From NCBI GenBank assembly GCA_036397095.1, contig DASWJQ010000016.1, forward strand, positions 1 to 14,586: 14,586 nt of DNA. Reading direction: 5' to 3'. The stretch's first letter is position 1. Every line of letters starts with the position of its first letter. A program made the translations under genes and the position numbers. Positions 7,264 through 14,586 of this stretch are shown here, piece after piece. The notes under the pieces are model-generated. The model was not told where the DNA came from and did not search any database. It was given only the letters and a program-made list of their open reading frames with translations. The DNA is from DASWJQ01 sp036397095 (GTDB taxonomy: Bacteria > Chloroflexota > Anaerolineae > Anaerolineales > E44-bin32).

Positions 7264-7270
7264 CCTCCTT
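7264..7270 (-). promoter_or_regulatory. Strong ribosome-binding site of the EamA gene, overlapping the upstream stop
   Basis: The - strand reads TTAAGGAGG-CGGC-ATG. AAGGAGG shares bases with the TAA stop (7271-7269) of the PLP-receiver gene, a layout typical of coupled translation and re-initiation. Confidence 0.8.
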
Positions 7271-8930
7271 AACCGAGCGCGCTGTCAATCTCTTTGAGCA
7301 GATCGTCGGTGAGGAAGTCGCCTTTGAGCATGAGCCCAGCCAGCAGGTCTTCCAGGCGCCGTCGTTCGGCGCCCGTTAGGCTCTTGGCGGTGACAACGAC
7401 AACCGGGATCGACGCGGTCTGGGGATTGCCACGCAGCCGTTCGAGCACCTCAAAGCCATCCATCTCGGGCATCATCAGGTCGAGCACGATGGCATCGGGC
7501 GGGTCCTCTGACGCCATCGCCAGGGCGGCTGCGCCCGTTTCGGCTTCCCGCAGGCGGAAATCGCCCTTGGATTGCAGAATACGGCGTATCAGTCGACGGG
7601 CATCCTCATGATCATCAACGACCAATACCTGGCGCAGTGATTCCCGGTCGAGCAGCTCGAGGGCGGCCAGCACACCCTCCTCGGGGCTGTCGGGCAGTCC
7701 TACCTTCAGGTCAAGATCCTGCGACCAGCCTTCGGCCAGCATCTCTTCCTCGATCGGAACCGTGTGCCCCGAGCAGTTTACGACGATAATCGCCTGACGG
7801 TCGATCTCGCCTGCATGGACCATTTGAATCAGTCCAGCAAAGGCCACGCCTGCGGCCGGCTCGCACGAGATGCCCTCCATCTCCGCCAGCAGGTGTACCG
7901 CCTCATAGGCGGCCTCGTCACTGACGGACTGCATGCTGCCGGCAGCCTGCGCCATGAGTTGTTGGCGCAATAGGCTGTAGGCGCGGCCCGGATCGCCCGT
8001 GCTCAACGTTGAGATATGAGTTTGCGGATTGTTGATTGGCGGTGCCGGATCGAGACCAGCCTGCCAGGCTTTGGCCATGGGAGCACAACCCTCGGCTTGG
8101 ATAATACCCAGCGCCGGCAGTTGGCCGACCAGGTCAGCCTGGTGCAGCTCGCGGAAGGCTTTGGCCACGCCCAGCGGCCCGATGGCCCCACTGACAGCCT
8201 GGAAGTACCAATCCGGCGCCTGCCATCCCGTGCCGCCATCCGGGGTCAACTGGCCCAGTTGTTCGGCGATCTCGTAACCGATCGTCTTCATCGCCTCGAG
8301 CGCGGCAATGCTGCGCGCGCCTCGATCGCGGTACAGGCCTCGCCGGTTGGCAAATTCCTCGGCCAAGCGCTTGGCCTGATCGTAGGTGGTGGTCACCTTC
8401 ACCACCTGGGTGCCGTACAGGGCCACTTCATGCATCTTGCTTGGCGGGACCAGGCTGGTGAGAAACGCCCAGACCTTGACCCCGGCCCGGGCGCCATAGG
8501 CCGAGAATGAAATGGCCACGTTGCCGGTCGAGGCGACGACGGCCTCGGTTTGTCCGGCTTCCTTGAGCACGGCCATGGTCAGCGCAGCCTGGCGGTCCTT
8601 GAACGATCCGGTTGGCCCCTGCCGCTCGTCCTTGATGAACAGATTTGGGAGGCCGAGCATCATGCCAAGGTTGTCGGCTTTGATCAGCGGAGTGCCGCCT
8701 TCACCCATCGAGAGCCCAGGTCGGCCACCGTGGACGGGAAGGGCCTCCAGGTAGCGCCACATATCAAATGGGCGGCTGCGGGCGGAAGTGAGCAGTGGGA
8801 CTTCGAGCTGGTCCAAGCGGATGCGGTGCTCGAGCCAATCACCGCCGCAATGTGGACAACTGTGGGAGAGTGGTGATTCGGGGACCGCCTGGCCACAATC
8901 CAGACAGTGGATCGGAAACGGCCGGATCAT
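7269..8930 (-). CDS. Threonine-synthase-like PLP enzyme fused to a C-terminal response-regulator receiver domain
   Basis: One uninterrupted 553-residue frame joins two unrelated domains. Residues 1-30 form a zinc ribbon (C9-x2-C12 and C25-x2-C28), as in some threonine synthases. Residues about 50-400 are a fold-type II PLP enzyme: GEGGTPL (76-82), GPTGSFKDR with Schiff-base K111, the phosphate-loop motif ASTGN (133-137), AEGCAPM (279-285), SCEPAAG (355-361) and VNCSGH (384-389). After a linker of about 35 residues, 432-553 are a complete receiver domain: acidic pair D439/D440, phosphoacceptor D484 in LDLMMPEMDG, T514, and K536. No DNA-binding domain follows. Threonine synthase (O-phosphohomoserine to threonine) is the nearest function, but another beta-replacing or -eliminating enzyme is possible. 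The histidine kinase gene ends 15 bases upstream and is the obvious phosphodonor. No clear ribosome-binding site precedes the ATG. The domain calls are firm; the regulation is inferred. Confidence 0.9.
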   Translation of the reverse strand: MIRPFPIHCLDCGQAVPESPLSHSCPHCGGDWLEHRIRLDQLEVPLLTSARSRPFDMWRYLEALPVHGGRPGLSMGEGGTPLIKADNLGMMLGLPNLFIKDERQGPTGSFKDRQAALTMAVLKEAGQTEAVVASTGNVAISFSAYGARAGVKVWAFLTSLVPPSKMHEVALYGTQVVKVTTTYDQAKRLAEEFANRRGLYRDRGARSIAALEAMKTIGYEIAEQLGQLTPDGGTGWQAPDWYFQAVSGAIGPLGVAKAFRELHQADLVGQLPALGIIQAEGCAPMAKAWQAGLDPAPPINNPQTHISTLSTGDPGRAYSLLRQQLMAQAAGSMQSVSDEAAYEAVHLLAEMEGISCEPAAGVAFAGLIQMVHAGEIDRQAIIVVNCSGHTVPIEEEMLAEGWSQDLDLKVGLPDSPEEGVLAALELLDRESLRQVLVVDDHEDARRLIRRILQSKGDFRLREAETGAAALAMASEDPPDAIVLDLMMPEMDGFEVLERLRGNPQTASIPVVVVTAKSLTGAERRRLEDLLAGLMLKGDFLTDDLLKEIDSALG

Positions 8931-8945
8931 GCTACGGTCGGCAGG

Positions 8946-10523
8946 CTAGGCGGCGGTCGGAAGCGGCCCGGTCCCGCCATCCAGTTCGCCCTCGGCTTCG
9001 GGGGGATCGAGTGGCAGGGTGAAGGCGAAGGTGCTGCCCTCGCCCAGGGTGCTTTCAACCCAGATCCTGCCGCCGTGAAGCTCAACCAGGTGGCGAGCAA
9101 TCGACAATCCGAGCCCGGTGCCGCCCGACTTGCGCGTCGGCGACGGATCGACCTGGGAAAACGGCTCGAACAGCTTTTCGACGTCCTTGGGTGCGATACC
9201 GATGCCGGTGTCAGCCACTGCGATCAGGATTTCGCCTTCGCCGTTGCCCTCAATGTAGCGGGCTGACACGGCGATTTGCCCCTCTTCCGTAAACTTGGCG
9301 GCATTGGATACCAGGTTCAGAAGCACCTGCCGAACGCGAATTCGGTCGGCGCGGATCGTGGGCAGGTCCTTGGGAATATCGGAAGTCAGCTCGATCGGCT
9401 TGTCCTTGACCAGGCCGGTGGCGGTTGAGGTTACACCCTGTATCACCTCAAGGACGTCGACCGTCTCGAACGAGAGGTCCAGCTTGCCAGCCTCAATGCG
9501 TGAGATGTCGAGCATGTCGCTGATCAGGCCGAGCAGGTGCTGGCCGGCACTGTAGATGGCGGTCAAGTCTTCCTTTTGGGTGTCGGTGATTGGCCCGTCG
9601 ATACCTTTCAGGATGACTTTGGAGAAACCGATGATCGAGTTCAGTGGGGTGCGCAGCTCGTGGCTCATATTGGCCAGGAACTGGCTCTTGAGTTGGTCGG
9701 CTTCCCGCATTTCTTCGAGCGCCTGCTGGGTCAGTTCGTAGGAGCGGGCGTCCTGCAGGGCCAGAGCCAGCTGGCGCGACACCTCTTCGGCCAGCTGCCT
9801 ATCTTCGTCGGTCCAGGAACGGCCTTCACCAGGGTCCTCGAATTCGAGCTCACCGAGCACACTGTCGCTGGTGGCGATCGGAATGATCAATCGGCCTTCG
9901 TCAAAAACCGGCTGAAGCCGCGGCGCCTCTAGCAATTCGGGGATGGGCCGGACCCGAAAGCCGTCGTCTAGGTAGCCTGGGACCGTGCCCCAGCTGGGCA
10001 AATAGCGGGGGGCAGAAAACGAGTCGACCTCTTCGGGCTTCTGCGGGACGGAAATCGCCAATCTGCCGGTCTTGGGCGGTTCGATATCCGACAGCTGGGT
10101 CACGCCGCGGTACCCAATGAAGGCGCCAGACGGATCGTTGCGCACAAGTGCATGCACCAGCGACAGGTGCAAGCGGCCATTGGCGCGCTCAACTTTGATG
10201 GCCATGTTGTTGATCGGTTGGCCCTCACTCATCTTGCGACGCAGGTCTTCGACCGCCGAGCCAACCAGCGGCCGGTCAAACAAACTCTTACCTTCGAGAT
10301 CGGCCGGTTTGAGCCCCATCAAGCGTTCAATTTCCGGACTGCACCAGGTGTAGTTGCCGTCGGCATCGACTTCCCACACCCATCCGCTGGGCAGTTCGCG
10401 GCGCGGTTGGTGAATGCGCGCCGGGGCTGTGCTGTCGCTGGCCGCGGCCGGGCTATCGCCGTCAACCTCGTCGAACAGGCTCTCTATGCGGTCATGCAGG
10501 TCGTCGAGCAACTTCCGTCGCAT
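8946..10523 (-). CDS. Soluble PAS-GAF hybrid-less sensor histidine kinase
   Basis: A 525-residue kinase without membrane segments, so cytoplasmic. Residues 1-20 are a charged, probably helical start (MRRKLLDDLHDRIESLFDEV). A PAS domain covers about 45-145 (GWVWEVDADGNYTWCSPEIE, then GYRGVTQ). About 170-260 is a short GAF-like module (PVFDEGRLIIPI, LGELEFED). A coiled coil leads into HisKA with H288 in MSHELRTPLN. The HATPase domain has the N box (N403-N407), the G1 box DTGIGI (438-443), FEPF (452-455) and the G2 box GGTGLGLS (467-474). It has no receiver of its own, and the next gene, 15 bases downstream, ends in one. Its first 32 bases overlap the end of parA, so the two are probably translated together. 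The sensed signal is unknown; input may come from the GAF receptor encoded upstream. Confidence 0.93.
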   Translation of the reverse strand: MRRKLLDDLHDRIESLFDEVDGDSPAAASDSTAPARIHQPRRELPSGWVWEVDADGNYTWCSPEIERLMGLKPADLEGKSLFDRPLVGSAVEDLRRKMSEGQPINNMAIKVERANGRLHLSLVHALVRNDPSGAFIGYRGVTQLSDIEPPKTGRLAISVPQKPEEVDSFSAPRYLPSWGTVPGYLDDGFRVRPIPELLEAPRLQPVFDEGRLIIPIATSDSVLGELEFEDPGEGRSWTDEDRQLAEEVSRQLALALQDARSYELTQQALEEMREADQLKSQFLANMSHELRTPLNSIIGFSKVILKGIDGPITDTQKEDLTAIYSAGQHLLGLISDMLDISRIEAGKLDLSFETVDVLEVIQGVTSTATGLVKDKPIELTSDIPKDLPTIRADRIRVRQVLLNLVSNAAKFTEEGQIAVSARYIEGNGEGEILIAVADTGIGIAPKDVEKLFEPFSQVDPSPTRKSGGTGLGLSIARHLVELHGGRIWVESTLGEGSTFAFTLPLDPPEAEGELDGGTGPLPTAA

Positions 10524-11271
10524 ATGCCACCAATTCCTCTGCTAGTGCTCGATACTGTACCGCCCCACGGCTGGAGGGAGCATAGCTTGTGATCGGTTGT
10601 GCAAAGATCGGGCTCTCCCGCAGCCTTGTATCCACTTCAATGACCGTCTCAAAGACCGCCGCGCCAAAGGTCTGACGGATGCGCTCGAACAAGGTGCGAT
10701 GGATCCGGTTGCGCCGGTCGAGCATGGTCAGCAGGATGCGGTAGCGCAACTCTGGGTTCTCGTGCTGGCGTGTTTCCCTGATCAATTCCAGCACATCTTT
10801 CAACGCGTTGGCCGAAAAGAACTCCGCCTGCGTAGGCACAACCAGCAGGTCGGCGGCGGCCATTGCGCTGCGGGTAGTGACCGCCAGTGCCGGTGGACAG
10901 TCGAACAAGATATAGTCCAGGCCTTCCAACTTGGCCAACTGGTTGCCGAGCAGCTGCTCGTAGTGTTGGCGAACGCCCAGGAAGCGCTCGGCGTCCAGCA
11001 ACTCGCTGTTGGCTGGGAGCAAGTCGACACCCTGCACATGAGTCTTGCGACGGATCTTGGCCGGGTCGCCGCGCCCCTGGAGCAGGTCGGCGATCGAGCC
11101 GGAGGCGCCGTCGGCTTTGACCCCGAGCGCCAATGTCAGGTTGGCCTGGGGATCGAGATCGACCAAGAGCACGCGCTGCCCCTGCTCGCCGAGGGCCGCG
11201 CCAAGTGATAGGGCGGTCGTTGTTTTGGCCACGCCGCCCTTCTCGTTGGCGATCGCCACCAGATAGGTCAT
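10492..11271 (-). CDS. ParA-family ATPase, orphan (no ParB alongside)
   Basis: A 259-residue ParA/MinD-type ATPase. The deviant Walker A is KGGVAKTT at 11-18, with signature K11 and K16. LVDLDPQAN at 36-44 is the A' motif with D38 and D40, and LFDCPP at 122-127 (D124) is Walker B. Such proteins dimerise with ATP, bind the nucleoid or membrane, and position plasmids, chromosomes, carboxysomes or chemoreceptor clusters through a partner that stimulates the ATPase. No parB gene or parS-like site is in view, and the neighbours are a membrane receptor and a histidine kinase. A role in placing the signalling complex is therefore more likely than DNA partition; this is inference. The ATG overlaps the receptor's TGA (ATGA, 11268-11271), with GAGG seven bases upstream, and its end overlaps the kinase gene by 32 bases. 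Confidence 0.9.
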   Translation of the reverse strand: MTYLVAIANEKGGVAKTTTALSLGAALGEQGQRVLLVDLDPQANLTLALGVKADGASGSIADLLQGRGDPAKIRRKTHVQGVDLLPANSELLDAERFLGVRQHYEQLLGNQLAKLEGLDYILFDCPPALAVTTRSAMAAADLLVVPTQAEFFSANALKDVLELIRETRQHENPELRYRILLTMLDRRNRIHRTLFERIRQTFGAAVFETVIEVDTRLRESPIFAQPITSYAPSSRGAVQYRALAEELVAYATEVARRPA

Positions 11272-14200
11272 GAGTTGGCCTCAGGCTCCGCCTCTCTGTC
11301 CATCCTGGCGCTTGTCGCACGACCGTCGACCGGATTGCCATTGCTGGCCAGTGGACGACTGTTGTCGGCCAGTTCGGTCGGCGCGGCGGCCAGTCGAATG
11401 CTGGCTCGACCGGCGCCCAAAGCCTGGCGCAGTTCGCTCACGGCCGTCTGCAAGATTGCGTCGATATCCCGGCTGGCCCGGATCTTACCGGTGATTTGGA
11501 CAACGTTCTGTTCACGCTCGGCGCGAGCGACCGCCGTCTGGTACAGGCGGGCATTTTCGACGGCGACCGCGATCTGATCGGCCAGGGTCTCGAGCACGCC
11601 GATGTCATCTTCGTTGAAGGCGTAGCGCCCGCTGTCGTGGACGTCGAGCGCACCAATAATGCGGTCGCCAATCTTGAGCGGCACCGCCAATTCGGATCGG
11701 GAGTCGGGCAGCAAGTTGCTCTGTTTGTAGTACGGATCGGTCTCGGTATCGTGGGCGACGTAGTACTCGCCGGTGCCGGTTACATAACCGATCACCGAGC
11801 GAGATCCGATTTCAAAGCGGCGCCGGGTTTGCTTGAGCGCCTCGCCCAGGTTCCCGGAGGCCTCCCGGATGAAGGCCGAGTGGCCGCTCTCCTCAACCAG
11901 GTAAACGGCGACGTGGTAGAAGCCGAACCGGTCTCGGATCAGGTTGACAGCGCGCTTGAGCAGCGGATCCAGGTCGAGCAGACCCGTAGCTACCCGGGCG
12001 ATCTCGGCGGCCGTCTCGAGCTGGGTCGCCCGGCGCTGAATCTCTTCCACCAGCCGCAGCTGTTCGAGTTGGCCGGCCACCTCGTCGGCAACGTCTTGCA
12101 GGATCTCAAGATCCTCGTCGCTCATTTCGCCTCGCCGCTGCGGCAACACGTTGAGCAGTCCGATGATCTCACCACGCAGCGAAATTGGCGCCCCGACCAG
12201 CTCGTCCGGGTCCTGGCCGATGACCGCCTGATCACCAAACTCGGCCAGGTTCTCCTGGCCCTGAACCCGTCTGGCGTTGACCAGCAGCTCCCAGGTTTCG
12301 GCGGTCTGGCGGCGGTAAAGGACATCGACCTGGCGCAGCCGTTGTTGGGTCTCTTCGAAAAGCCGGGCATTTTCAATCGAGACGGCCGTCTGGCTGGCGA
12401 GTAGTTCGATCAGCTCAACGTCATCTTCATCGAAGGCGCGTTCCTCCAATCGTTCTACGGCTAATGCGCCAATGGCCCGGCCACGCGTGACCAGCGGAAC
12501 CGCCAAGCTGTTGACGATTTCGCCCAGCGCCGGATCAACTTGAGCCTCGATGTCGCGTGCCGATCCTTCGAAACGCACGGGTCGTTGGGTGGAGACGGCC
12601 CGGCCCAGCAGCCCCTGGCCAACCGGGGCGTTCTGGCCCAAGCCGGGAAGCCGGGCTTGTGAGCGGGCAGAAGCGCTGCGCACAACCACGTCGTTCCCCT
12701 CGACCAGGCCCAAAGTGACGCGCTCATAGTTGAATGCGGTGCGTACCAACCGGGTGGCATCGGCCAAGATTTGGTCGTAGCTCAAGCTGCCGGTGAGTTG
12801 GCGGTAGACGTCGATCGCCCGGCGGCGGTCACTGGCCAGCTCGGTCTGTCGGCCCAGGAGCCGGGCGTTCTCGATGGCGATCGCTAGCTGGTCTGCCATT
12901 GTTTGCAGCGCGATCACGTCTTGTTCATCGTAGGCATCGTGATCGGTGCTTTGCACGTCGAGAGCGCCAACGATCTTGCCGCCTGCCATCAACGCTAGGG
13001 TGAGCTCCGAGCGCGTGTCGGGCAGGTCGGGGTTGGCGAAGTGGACCGCATCCTCACCGACGTCCCGTGCGATGCGTGGTTTGCCAGTGCCAGTGACATA
13101 GCCGACCAGCCCGACCTTGCCAACTGCCAACTGGTGACCTCGGGTCAGCATGCGATGGCCGCCTGCCGAAGACGCCGCCCGTAGGACGGCAAAATCGCCG
13201 GTCTTGTCGAGCAAGAATACGCCGGCGTGGTAGTAGCCGAATTGCTCCGAGATGCGCTCGACGGTTTCCTGAATCAGCCGATCGACATCCCGGATGCCGG
13301 CCGCATCCTTGGCCACCTCAGAGGCGACCATCAGTTGATTGGCGCGCCGCTCCAGGTCGACCGTGCGCTCTGAAACCCGCTCTTCGAGGCCGGCAACCAA
13401 ACTGCGCAGGCGCACCGTCATGCTGTTGAATGTGCGGCCCAACATGCCAAGCTCGTCGTCCGAGCTGGCCGGGGCCTCGGCATCCAGTTGGCCTTCCGAA
13501 AACCGCATGGCGGCCATAGTCAGGTCCGATATCGGACGCGATACAACTCGGGCGCTGATCAGCGCAACCGCCGCCGCACCAGCCGCCAGTAGCGTCGCCA
13601 GTACGAGCGAGGTGCGGCCTTGGGCTTCGACGGGACCAAATAGAACATCTTGCGGCTGGAAGAAGGCAACCTGCCAGGGCTGCGATTGCATGGGGGCGAC
13701 GGCAACCTGGTTGGTGCGGTCGCCGGTTGCCACATCTTCGGCCTCGAACAACGGATCCTGACCGGCGTTCGCCAGTGCCCGTTCTAGCTGGGGCAGGTTG
13801 GTCGAGAGTTCATCGGGCGGCAGGTCGGGCAGCCGGTTGGCGGCAACCAGACGTGCTTGCTCGTCTTCTGTCAGGGGTCCCACCGCTTGCAGGATGGTCT
13901 CGGGGGCTGTGCTGTGCGCCAGTTGGATCCCTTCCTCATCGAAGACCACGGCGAATGACTCCGGTCCAGCCAGGCCTTCAGCAGCTGCCACTCGCTGCTG
14001 CACTTCCTGCAAAGCGTAACGGGCGCGCAGCACGCCTATCGTCTGCCCGCCCTCGTTGAAGATTGGGTGGCTGAAAAACAGAGATGGTTGCTGGGCTTCC
14101 CCAATCGGGATCAGCGCGGGCGAGCCGTAGGGAGCAGGGTTTGCCACTGCTTCGGTAAAGTAGGGCAAGCCGCTTTCGTCTTGACCGAGGTTGCCCATCT

Positions 14201-14586
14201 CGCTGTCGAGAATGTTGCGGCCGTTCCGGTCGAGCAGGGCCAAACCCAGCATCGGCGTCGCCGAGCGCATTGTCGGCGCAGCGAGCAGCGCCAACGCTTC
14301 TTGCTCGGCTTCACTGCCGCGCCTGCTGGCAGCCGGCATCTCGAGCAAATCCTGGTAGGCGTGGAATCCGGCCAACGTTTCGATCTCAGACAGTCGGGCG
14401 CCGACAAAGTCATCCAACGATTGCGCCGTTTGGGCCGAGGCCGCCAGCAGCTTGTCGTTGGCCTCATTCTCCAGTGACTGCCGTGAGGCGCGGATGTTGA
14501 AATACGTCAGCACGGCCAACGGGATGAGGGATACCGCCAGGAAGGCAACCAGCAGCTTCGTTCGCAGGCGGAAGGATGGGTAGGAG
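11268..14586 (-). CDS. Membrane receptor with Cache-like sensor, HAMP and multiple GAF domains (5' end outside window)
   Basis: The frame stays open to the right edge (first full codon at 14585), giving 1105 visible residues. A TTG at 14517-14519 is not the start, because the upstream codons encode the first membrane helix (RLRTKLLVAFLAVSLIPLAV). Then come a periplasmic Cache-like region (about 45-320, with LDRNGRNILDSE), a second helix (about 324-346), HAMP (about 347-400, ending in a coiled coil), GAF1 (about 430-575), GAF2 (about 590-745), a shortened GAF-like module (about 765-845), GAF4 (about 860-1015), and the beginning of another GAF (SRDIDAILQTAVSELRQALG) that gives way to a polar tail. 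GAF1 and GAF4 are alike (both GYVTGTG, SEL, IIGALDV/IVGALDV), indicating duplication. No kinase, cyclase, GGDEF or chemoreceptor output domain is present, so it must signal through a partner, plausibly the kinase two genes downstream. The stop overlaps the parA start. Confidence 0.88.
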   Translation of the reverse strand, partial: SYPSFRLRTKLLVAFLAVSLIPLAVLTYFNIRASRQSLENEANDKLLAASAQTAQSLDDFVGARLSEIETLAGFHAYQDLLEMPAASRRGSEAEQEALALLAAPTMRSATPMLGLALLDRNGRNILDSEMGNLGQDESGLPYFTEAVANPAPYGSPALIPIGEAQQPSLFFSHPIFNEGGQTIGVLRARYALQEVQQRVAAAEGLAGPESFAVVFDEEGIQLAHSTAPETILQAVGPLTEDEQARLVAANRLPDLPPDELSTNLPQLERALANAGQDPLFEAEDVATGDRTNQVAVAPMQSQPWQVAFFQPQDVLFGPVEAQGRTSLVLATLLAAGAAAVALISARVVSRPISDLTMAAMRFSEGQLDAEAPASSDDELGMLGRTFNSMTVRLRSLVAGLEERVSERTVDLERRANQLMVASEVAKDAAGIRDVDRLIQETVERISEQFGYYHAGVFLLDKTGDFAVLRAASSAGGHRMLTRGHQLAVGKVGLVGYVTGTGKPRIARDVGEDAVHFANPDLPDTRSELTLALMAGGKIVGALDVQSTDHDAYDEQDVIALQTMADQLAIAIENARLLGRQTELASDRRRAIDVYRQLTGSLSYDQILADATRLVRTAFNYERVTLGLVEGNDVVVRSASARSQARLPGLGQNAPVGQGLLGRAVSTQRPVRFEGSARDIEAQVDPALGEIVNSLAVPLVTRGRAIGALAVERLEERAFDEDDVELIELLASQTAVSIENARLFEETQQRLRQVDVLYRRQTAETWELLVNARRVQGQENLAEFGDQAVIGQDPDELVGAPISLRGEIIGLLNVLPQRRGEMSDEDLEILQDVADEVAGQLEQLRLVEEIQRRATQLETAAEIARVATGLLDLDPLLKRAVNLIRDRFGFYHVAVYLVEESGHSAFIREASGNLGEALKQTRRRFEIGSRSVIGYVTGTGEYYVAHDTETDPYYKQSNLLPDSRSELAVPLKIGDRIIGALDVHDSGRYAFNEDDIGVLETLADQIAVAVENARLYQTAVARAEREQNVVQITGKIRASRDIDAILQTAVSELRQALGAGRASIRLAAAPTELADNSRPLASNGNPVDGRATSARMDREAEPEANS

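Noticed and set aside
10492..11271. parABS chromosome or plasmid partition locus
   Set aside because: There is no parB gene and I saw no parS-like site; the neighbours are signalling genes joined by overlaps.
11496..12404. 302-codon open frame on the + strand opposite the receptor
   Set aside because: It is antisense to the GAF region, shows no domain or ribosome site, and fits third-base GC bias.
14517..14519. TTG as start of the multi-GAF receptor
   Set aside because: The frame is open to the window edge, and the upstream codons complete a typical first membrane helix, so the true start is outside.
11268..14586. Methyl-accepting chemotaxis protein
   Set aside because: It has Cache-like and HAMP regions but lacks the long coiled-coil signalling hairpin and its conserved tip; GAF domains follow instead.

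Overview
The window is GC-rich and gene-dense. Several traits suggest a Chloroflexota bacterium (Anaerolineae-like): a HAMP/multi-GAF receptor followed by an orphan ParA and a soluble PAS histidine kinase, a ferredoxin-linked 2-oxoacid oxidoreductase, and palindromes with a GTAGGGACGTTG arm between genes. This placement comes from recall of family style; no search was run, and it is moderate at best.

Layout. On the + strand (1-3706) lie the 3' end of a 2-oxoacid:ferredoxin oxidoreductase beta subunit (korB-like), a 659-residue GMC alcohol oxidase-like flavoprotein, and an EamA/DMT transporter. From 3799 to the right edge all genes are on the - strand. In transcription order they are: a membrane Cache/HAMP/multi-GAF receptor (open at the window edge), ParA ATPase, PAS-GAF histidine kinase, a threonine-synthase-like PLP enzyme fused to a C-terminal receiver domain, a second EamA transporter, ornithine carbamoyltransferase (argF) and pyruvate kinase (pyk). 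The two gene blocks converge at 3706/3799.

The - strand genes are packed as one probable transcription unit: a 4-nt ATGA overlap, a 32-nt overlap, then gaps of 15, 9, 57 and 29 nt. A likely internal promoter lies before argF and a hairpin follows pyk. The first four genes read like a full signalling chain: membrane sensor, positioning ATPase, soluble kinase, then a receiver domain covalently attached to an amino-acid-metabolising PLP enzyme. An amino-acid-type exporter and central metabolic enzymes follow. The PLP enzyme-receiver fusion is the most unusual item: it suggests phosphorelay control acting directly on a metabolic enzyme rather than on DNA.

Three copies of a 28-bp palindrome sit between genes. 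Each has its T-rich flank on the downstream side of the gene whose 3' end it follows, as expected for a mobile or REP-like repeat used as a transcription terminator. No tRNA, rRNA, CRISPR array, transposase or integrase was seen.
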